From NCBI RefSeq assembly GCF_009857135.1, contig NZ_CP047318.1, positions 5,084,001 to 5,148,000 of the forward strand: a DNA stretch of 64,000 nucleotides. The letters run 5' to 3'. Numbering within the stretch: the first letter of the stretch is position 1; the number at the start of each line of letters is the position of its first letter. The translations under genes and the position numbers were made by a program. The notes below the pieces were generated by a model. It was given only the letters and a program-made list of their open reading frames with translations, did no database searches and had not been told where the DNA came from. Positions 58,559 to 64,000 of the stretch are shown piece by piece. The DNA comes from Streptomyces sp. HM190 (lineage in GTDB: Bacteria > Actinomycetota > Actinomycetes > Streptomycetales > Streptomycetaceae).

Positions 58559-60157
58559 ATGTCCTTTCCTCTGCTGACAGCGACGGCGGTGCTCCCGGCC
58601 CTGGGTGCGATCGCCACGGCCGCCGTACCGGCCGCCCGGAGGGCCGCCGCGAAATGGCTGGCGCTGATCGTCTCGCTGGCCACCCTGGTGCTCGCCGCGG
58701 TCGTCGTGGTCCGCTTCGACCCCGGCGGCGACCGCTACCAGCTCACCGAGTCCCACGCCTGGATCAAGGACTTCGGGGTCCGCTACGAACTGGGCGTCGA
58801 CGGCATCGCCGTCGCGATGATCGCGCTCACCGCGCTGCTGATCCCGTTCATCATCCTCGCGGGCTGGCACGACGCCGACCCCGTGGAGACAGGGAGCAAG
58901 CGGTGGCGACCGACTCAGGGCTACTTCGCTCTCATTCTGGCCGTCGAGGCGATGGTGATCATCTCCTTCGAGGCCACCGACGTCTTCCTCTTCTACATCT
59001 TCTTCGAAGCCATGCTCATCCCGATGTACTTCCTCATCGGCGGCTTCGGGGACCGGGCCCACGGCTCGTACCGATCTGCCGCCACCGCGGCGCGGGGCGA
59101 GGAGGCGGCGTCCACCCAGCGGTCGTACGCCGCGGTGAAGTTCCTCCTCTACAACCTGGTCGGCGGCCTGATCATGCTGGCCGCGGTCATCGGCCTGTAC
59201 GTCGTCGCCGGGAACTTCTCCCTCACCCAGATCGCCGAGGCCCGCGCCAACGGCACCCTGGACATGGCGACCAACACCGAGCGGTGGCTGTTCCTCGGGT
59301 TCTTCTTCGCCTTCGCGGTGAAGGCCCCGCTGTGGCCGCTGCACACCTGGCTGCCCAACGCCATGCAGGAGTCGACGGCCCCGGTCGCCGTCCTGATCAC
59401 GGCGGTCGTCGACAAGGTCGGCACCTTCGCGATGCTCCGCTTCTGCCTCCAGCTGTTCCCGGAGGCCAGCACCTGGGCGACGCCCGCGATCCTCGTCCTC
59501 GCCCTCATCAGCATCATCTACGGGGCGCTGCTCGCGGTCGGCCAGCGCGACATCAAGCGGCTGGTCGCCTACGCGTCGATCTCCCACTTCGGGTTCATCG
59601 TCCTGGGCATCTTCGCGATGACCAGCCAGGGCCAGTCGGGCGCGACGCTCTACATGGTCAACCACGGCATCTCCACCGCGGCCCTCATGCTGGTCGCCGG
59701 GTTCCTGATCTCCCGGCGCGGATCGCGGCTCATCGCCGACTACGGCGGTGTCCAGAAGGTCGCCCCGGTGCTCGCCGGCACCTTCCTGATCGGTGGCCTC
59801 GCCACCCTGTCGCTGCCGGGGCTCGCCCCGTTCGTCAGTGAGTTCCTGGTCCTGGTCGGCACGTTCGCCCGCTACCCGGTCGTCGGGATCATCGCCACCT
59901 TCGGCATCGTCCTCGCCGCGCTCTACACCCTCGTCCTCTACCAGCGGACGATGACGGGCCCGGTGAAGGCCGAGGTCGAGGGCATGGCCGATCTGCGGGT
60001 GCGGGAACTCGTCGTGGTCGCCCCGCTGATCGTCCTGCTGATCTTCCTGGGCGTCTACCCGAAGCCCGTCACCGACATCGTCAACCCGGCGGTCAAGCAG
60101 ACCTTGTCCGACGTGGAGAAGAAGGACCCCCAGCCCGAGGTGGAGGCGGCCAAGTGA
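58559..60157 (+). CDS. nuoM: NADH-quinone oxidoreductase subunit M
   Basis: The 532-aa antiporter-like subunit has about 14 helices. FEAMLIPMYFLIGGFGDRAH, VKAPLWPLHTWLPNAMQEST and RLVAYASISHFGFIVLGIFA are diagnostic. It carries a Ser/Ala/Glu insert (about residues 172-190) in a loop. ATG 58559 is 5 bp after the nuoL stop, and its own stop overlaps GTG of nuoN. Confidence 0.97.
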   Translation: MSFPLLTATAVLPALGAIATAAVPAARRAAAKWLALIVSLATLVLAAVVVVRFDPGGDRYQLTESHAWIKDFGVRYELGVDGIAVAMIALTALLIPFIILAGWHDADPVETGSKRWRPTQGYFALILAVEAMVIISFEATDVFLFYIFFEAMLIPMYFLIGGFGDRAHGSYRSAATAARGEEAASTQRSYAAVKFLLYNLVGGLIMLAAVIGLYVVAGNFSLTQIAEARANGTLDMATNTERWLFLGFFFAFAVKAPLWPLHTWLPNAMQESTAPVAVLITAVVDKVGTFAMLRFCLQLFPEASTWATPAILVLALISIIYGALLAVGQRDIKRLVAYASISHFGFIVLGIFAMTSQGQSGATLYMVNHGISTAALMLVAGFLISRRGSRLIADYGGVQKVAPVLAGTFLIGGLATLSLPGLAPFVSEFLVLVGTFARYPVVGIIATFGIVLAALYTLVLYQRTMTGPVKAEVEGMADLRVRELVVVAPLIVLLIFLGVYPKPVTDIVNPAVKQTLSDVEKKDPQPEVEAAK

Positions 60158-61803
60158 GCGCATCAGCCGTCCACAGCCTGTGGACAACGGCGGCCGAGCC
60201 GATCGACAAGATCGGCGCGCCGGACATCGAATACGGGCAACTGTCGCCCACCCTGATCGTCATCGGGGCGGCCATCCTCGGCGTGCTGGTCGAGGCGTTC
60301 GTCCCCCGCAGGACCCGCTACCACGCCCAGGTCTTCCTGTCCGTGGTCGCGCTCGCCGCCGCCTTCGCCGCGGTGATCGCGCTCGCGGCGGGCGGATACG
60401 CCACGACCAAGTCGGGCATCGTCGCGATGGGCGCCGTCGCCGTCGACGGACCGGCCCTGTTCCTGCAGGGCACGATCCTCCTCGCCGGCATCCTCGGCGT
60501 GTTCACCTTCGCCGAACGGCGACTGGACCCCGCGGCCCACGGCAACCGCGTCGACTCCTTCGCCGCACAGGCCGCGTCCGTCCCCGGCAGCGACAGCGAG
60601 AAGGCCGCCGTCAAGGCGGGCTTCACCACCACCGAGGTGTTCCCGCTGCTGCTGTTCGCCGTCGGCGGGATGCTGATCTTCCCCGCGGCGAACGACCTGC
60701 TGACCCTGTTCATCGCCCTGGAAGTGTTCTCGCTCCCGCTGTACCTGCTGTGCGCCGTGGCCCGCCGCAAGCGGCTCATGTCGCAGGAGGCCGCGGTCAA
60801 GTACTTCCTCCTCGGCGCCTTCGCCTCCGCGTTCACCCTCTTCGGCATCGCCCTGCTGTACGGCTACGCGGGCTCCGTGCGGTACGGCACCATCGCCCGG
60901 GTCGTCGACGGCACCGTCGGCGAGGTCACCCCGGCTCTCGCCGGCACCATGGGCAACGACGCGCTGCTCCTCATCGGCGCCGCCATGGTCGTCATGGGCC
61001 TGCTGTTCAAGGTCGGCGCGGTGCCGTTCCACATGTGGACGCCCGACGTGTACCAGGGCGCCCCCACCCCGGTCACCGGCTTCATGGCCGCGGCCACGAA
61101 GGTGGCGGCGTTCGGCGCGCTCCTCAGGCTCCTGTACGTCGTCCTGCCCGGTCTGCGCTGGGACTGGCGGCCGGTCATGTGGGCCGTCGCCATCGTCACC
61201 ATGCTGGGCGGCGCGATCGTCGCGATCACCCAGACCGACATCAAGCGCCTGCTCGCGTACTCGTCGATCGCGCACGCGGGCTTCATCCTCGCCGGTGTCA
61301 TCGCGACCACGCCGGACGGCGTCTCCTCGGTGCTGTTCTACCTGGGCGCCTACTCGTTCGTGACGATCGGCGCGTTCGCCGTGGTCACGCTCGTGCGGGA
61401 CGCGGGCGGCGAGGCGACCCACCTCTCCAAGTGGGCCGGGCTGGGACGGAGGTCACCGCTGGTCGCGGCCGTGTTCGCGGTGTTCCTGCTGGCTTTCGCG
61501 GGCATCCCGCTGACCTCCGGGTTCGCGGGCAAGTTCGCCGTGTTCAAGGCCGCCGCGGAGGGCGGCGCCGGCGCGATCGTCGTGGTCGGTGTGATCTCCT
61601 CGGCGATCGCCGCGTTCTTCTACATCCGCGTCATCGTGCTCATGTTCTTCAGCGAGCCGCGCCCCGAGGGCCCGACGGTCGCCGTGCCGTCACCGCTGAC
61701 CATGACCGCGATCGGGGTCGGCGTGGCCGTCACGCTCGTCCTGGGTGTGGCACCGCAGTACTTCCTGGATCTGGCGAGCCAGGCGGGAGTGTTCGTGCGC
61801 TGA
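60154..61803 (+). CDS. nuoN: NADH-quinone oxidoreductase subunit N
   Basis: The 549-aa antiporter-like subunit has about 14 helices. FPLLLFAVGGMLIFPAANDL, VGAVPFHMWTPDVYQGAPTP and KRLLAYSSIAHAGFILAGVI are typical. It is the last gene of the operon, whose fourteen genes are in the standard order A to N. A strong hairpin ends the transcript at 61829-61860. GTG 60154 overlaps the nuoM stop. Confidence 0.97.
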   Translation: MSASAVHSLWTTAAEPIDKIGAPDIEYGQLSPTLIVIGAAILGVLVEAFVPRRTRYHAQVFLSVVALAAAFAAVIALAAGGYATTKSGIVAMGAVAVDGPALFLQGTILLAGILGVFTFAERRLDPAAHGNRVDSFAAQAASVPGSDSEKAAVKAGFTTTEVFPLLLFAVGGMLIFPAANDLLTLFIALEVFSLPLYLLCAVARRKRLMSQEAAVKYFLLGAFASAFTLFGIALLYGYAGSVRYGTIARVVDGTVGEVTPALAGTMGNDALLLIGAAMVVMGLLFKVGAVPFHMWTPDVYQGAPTPVTGFMAAATKVAAFGALLRLLYVVLPGLRWDWRPVMWAVAIVTMLGGAIVAITQTDIKRLLAYSSIAHAGFILAGVIATTPDGVSSVLFYLGAYSFVTIGAFAVVTLVRDAGGEATHLSKWAGLGRRSPLVAAVFAVFLLAFAGIPLTSGFAGKFAVFKAAAEGGAGAIVVVGVISSAIAAFFYIRVIVLMFFSEPRPEGPTVAVPSPLTMTAIGVGVAVTLVLGVAPQYFLDLASQAGVFVR

Positions 61804-61828
61804 CGCTCAGCTCGGCGGCGACGGGACG

Positions 61829-61860
61829 AAGGGACCCGGCCCCCTGGGGCCGGGTCCCTT
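61829..61860 (+). terminator. nuo operon terminator
   Basis: A near-continuous palindrome with 15-bp arms (AAGGGACCCGGCCCC and its complement) around a 2-base centre, followed by TTTCG. It lies 26 bp after the nuoN stop. It may also serve the convergent gene at 61892. Confidence 0.85.
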
Positions 61861-61891
61861 TCGTGTGCGCGGCGCGGGCTGCGGTGCCGGG

Positions 61892-62422
61892 TCAGGGTGT
61901 GGGCCTCGGCCTGTCGATGGGGCACCGCACCTCGGGGTTCCAGGGGTGGAAGACACCCTTCGGGTTCTCCTTGTACAGCCAGGCGTGCAGCGCGTAGTGC
62001 TTCGGCAGACCGGGGACGTCGGTGAACGGGCCGCCGAACTGCCTGCCGAACAACATCGGGCGGGCCTGGCCGGTGTCCCGGACGATCCACTCCACCGCGA
62101 CCAGCCCGCGCCTGCCGTCCTTCTGCTCGTACAGCAGCGCGGCGGGCTCGGAGGGTTCGAGCGAGTCGATGTTGTCCGGGTTGACGTAGTGGTAGCCCAT
62201 ACCGCCCTCGCCGGGCAGGACGGCGCACTCCTCGGCGCCCTCGTACCCGTCGCGGGCGGGGAACGGCTCGTACGCGTACGTCGACGTCGCGAGGTAGGTC
62301 TCGCCCAGTCCGTGCCAGGTGCCCGGCGAGGGGCCGTACAGGGAGTCGGCGTGCGCGGGGGCCGCGGTGCACATGACGGCGGTGGCCAGGGCGAGGGCGC
62401 GGGCGGCCTTCAACGGGGACAT
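61892..62422 (-). CDS. Small secreted protein of unknown function
   Basis: The 176-aa product starts with a Sec signal (MSPLKAARALALATAVMCTA, cleaved near APAHADS) and has a mature part of about 150 residues with YHYVNPDNIDSLEPSEPAAL, VAVEWIVRDTG and FHPWNPEVRC. No family is recognised by name, although similar proteins occur widely in Streptomyces. Two Cys could form a disulphide. ATG 62422 follows AAGGAG at a good distance. It is convergent with the nuo operon and divergent from recQ. Confidence 0.8.
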   Translation of the reverse strand: MSPLKAARALALATAVMCTAAPAHADSLYGPSPGTWHGLGETYLATSTYAYEPFPARDGYEGAEECAVLPGEGGMGYHYVNPDNIDSLEPSEPAALLYEQKDGRRGLVAVEWIVRDTGQARPMLFGRQFGGPFTDVPGLPKHYALHAWLYKENPKGVFHPWNPEVRCPIDRPRPTP

Positions 62423-62738
62423 GTCGCGGAGCTCCTTGCGGGGGAGAAGGGGGCGCGCGGGGGCGGCGCCCGGGGCGTGGGGTGGCGGGCCCCCCTCCCG
62501 CGTCAGCATCGCCCGGCCCCCGGGCGCCTGCCATGCGGGGCGTCCGATGGGCTGAGGCACGGCCACCGGCCGAGATCTCCGACGGGTGGAGCCTGTGGAT
62601 AACTCTGAGGCTGTCGGTGCGGGCGCCTATCGTGGCAGGGGCTGGAGGAAACGCGGACGGCGCGGAACACAAGGCGCGGTACACAGGGCGCGTCACCAGG
62701 GCGCGGAGCACGGGGCACGCAGGCACGGGGGACGGACG
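62423..62738. other. Divergent region upstream of recQ
   Basis: No gene is seen in 316 bases. A perfect DnaA-box-like TGTGGATAA lies near 62592-62600, single and without neighbours. GC-rich repeats GCGCGGAGCACGGGGCACGC near the recQ start are minor. Promoters of both flanking genes are expected here. Confidence 0.5.

Positions 62739-64000
<1,262 letters not shown>

Noticed and set aside
60179..60188. DnaA-box-like TGTGGACAA near the nuoN start and TGTGGATAA near 62592
   Set aside because: Single isolated boxes more than 2 kb apart, without a cluster; not an origin.

Overview
The window is high-GC actinobacterial DNA and almost certainly comes from a Streptomyces chromosome. Signs of this are the extreme third-position GC, frequent GTG starts, stop/start overlaps of the ATGA and GTGA type, and families typical of the genus (DUF397, DUF7848, DUF4229, Uma2, GNAT proteins). 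From memory, the gene order resembles the S. coelicolor SCO447x-SCO4577 interval (ccs genes, mqnLP, mqnM, mqnE, csp-mqnA, mqnC, menG, nuoA-N, recQ). This could not be checked here.

Layout. (1) 1-6.4 kb: the tail of a histidine phosphatase, a secreted polysaccharide-deacetylase-like lipoprotein, then the system II cytochrome c maturation operon resA-ccdA-resB-ccsB. (2) 6.4-11 kb: an accessory patch. It holds a Crp/Fnr regulator divergent from a membrane protein, a class III nucleotidyl-cyclase homologue and a small lipoprotein, then a P-loop ATPase, a DUF397 protein with an internal duplication, a remnant of an XRE/DUF5753 regulator and a shortened DUF7848 gene. (3) 11-16 kb: a GntR/membrane-protein pair with a perfect palindromic operator, VOC and DUF1801 proteins, a dioxygenase overlapping a yeast-type cytosine deaminase, and a PLDc_N membrane protein. 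(4) 16-22.4 kb: futalosine-pathway menaquinone genes mqnL, mqnP, mqnM and mqnE, interleaved with a broken Uma2 gene, a rhomboid protease and an Lrp regulator. (5) 22.5-31.5 kb: acetyltransferase, TetR, phosphotransferase, a divergent maoC/fadD pair, azlCD divergent from an XRE-cupin regulator, and a cold-shock gene. This part is rich in short tandem repeats. (6) 31.5-44 kb: mqnA, a Ser/Thr kinase, a prepilin peptidase, mqnC, a chitinase-like lipoprotein, menG, a zinc-ribbon membrane protein and a geranylgeranyl-reductase family flavoprotein. (7) 44-61.8 kb: an NlpC/P60 hydrolase divergent from the complete fourteen-gene nuoA-N operon, which carries a Rex-like operator upstream and ends at a strong hairpin. 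(8) 61.9-64 kb: a small secreted protein and the 5' two thirds of recQ.

The core theme is menaquinone-dependent respiration. MqnA, MqnE and MqnC build the naphthoquinone skeleton, MqnP/MqnL/MqnM prenylate and decarboxylate it, MenG methylates it, the reductase may saturate its prenyl chain, complex I reduces it, and the Ccs proteins mature the c-type cytochromes downstream. MqnB and MqnD are not in the window.

The best candidate for something undescribed is the 6.4-9.2 kb patch. A cyclic-nucleotide-type regulator sits beside a cyclase homologue, and the cyclase carries at its C terminus the same short SGRDTH tag that lies at the N terminus of the neighbouring membrane protein. The other notable feature is the abundance of intergenic and in-gene tandem repeats with periods of 5, 6, 16, 18, 22 and 56 bp, including two separate 18-bp arrays just after stop codons.
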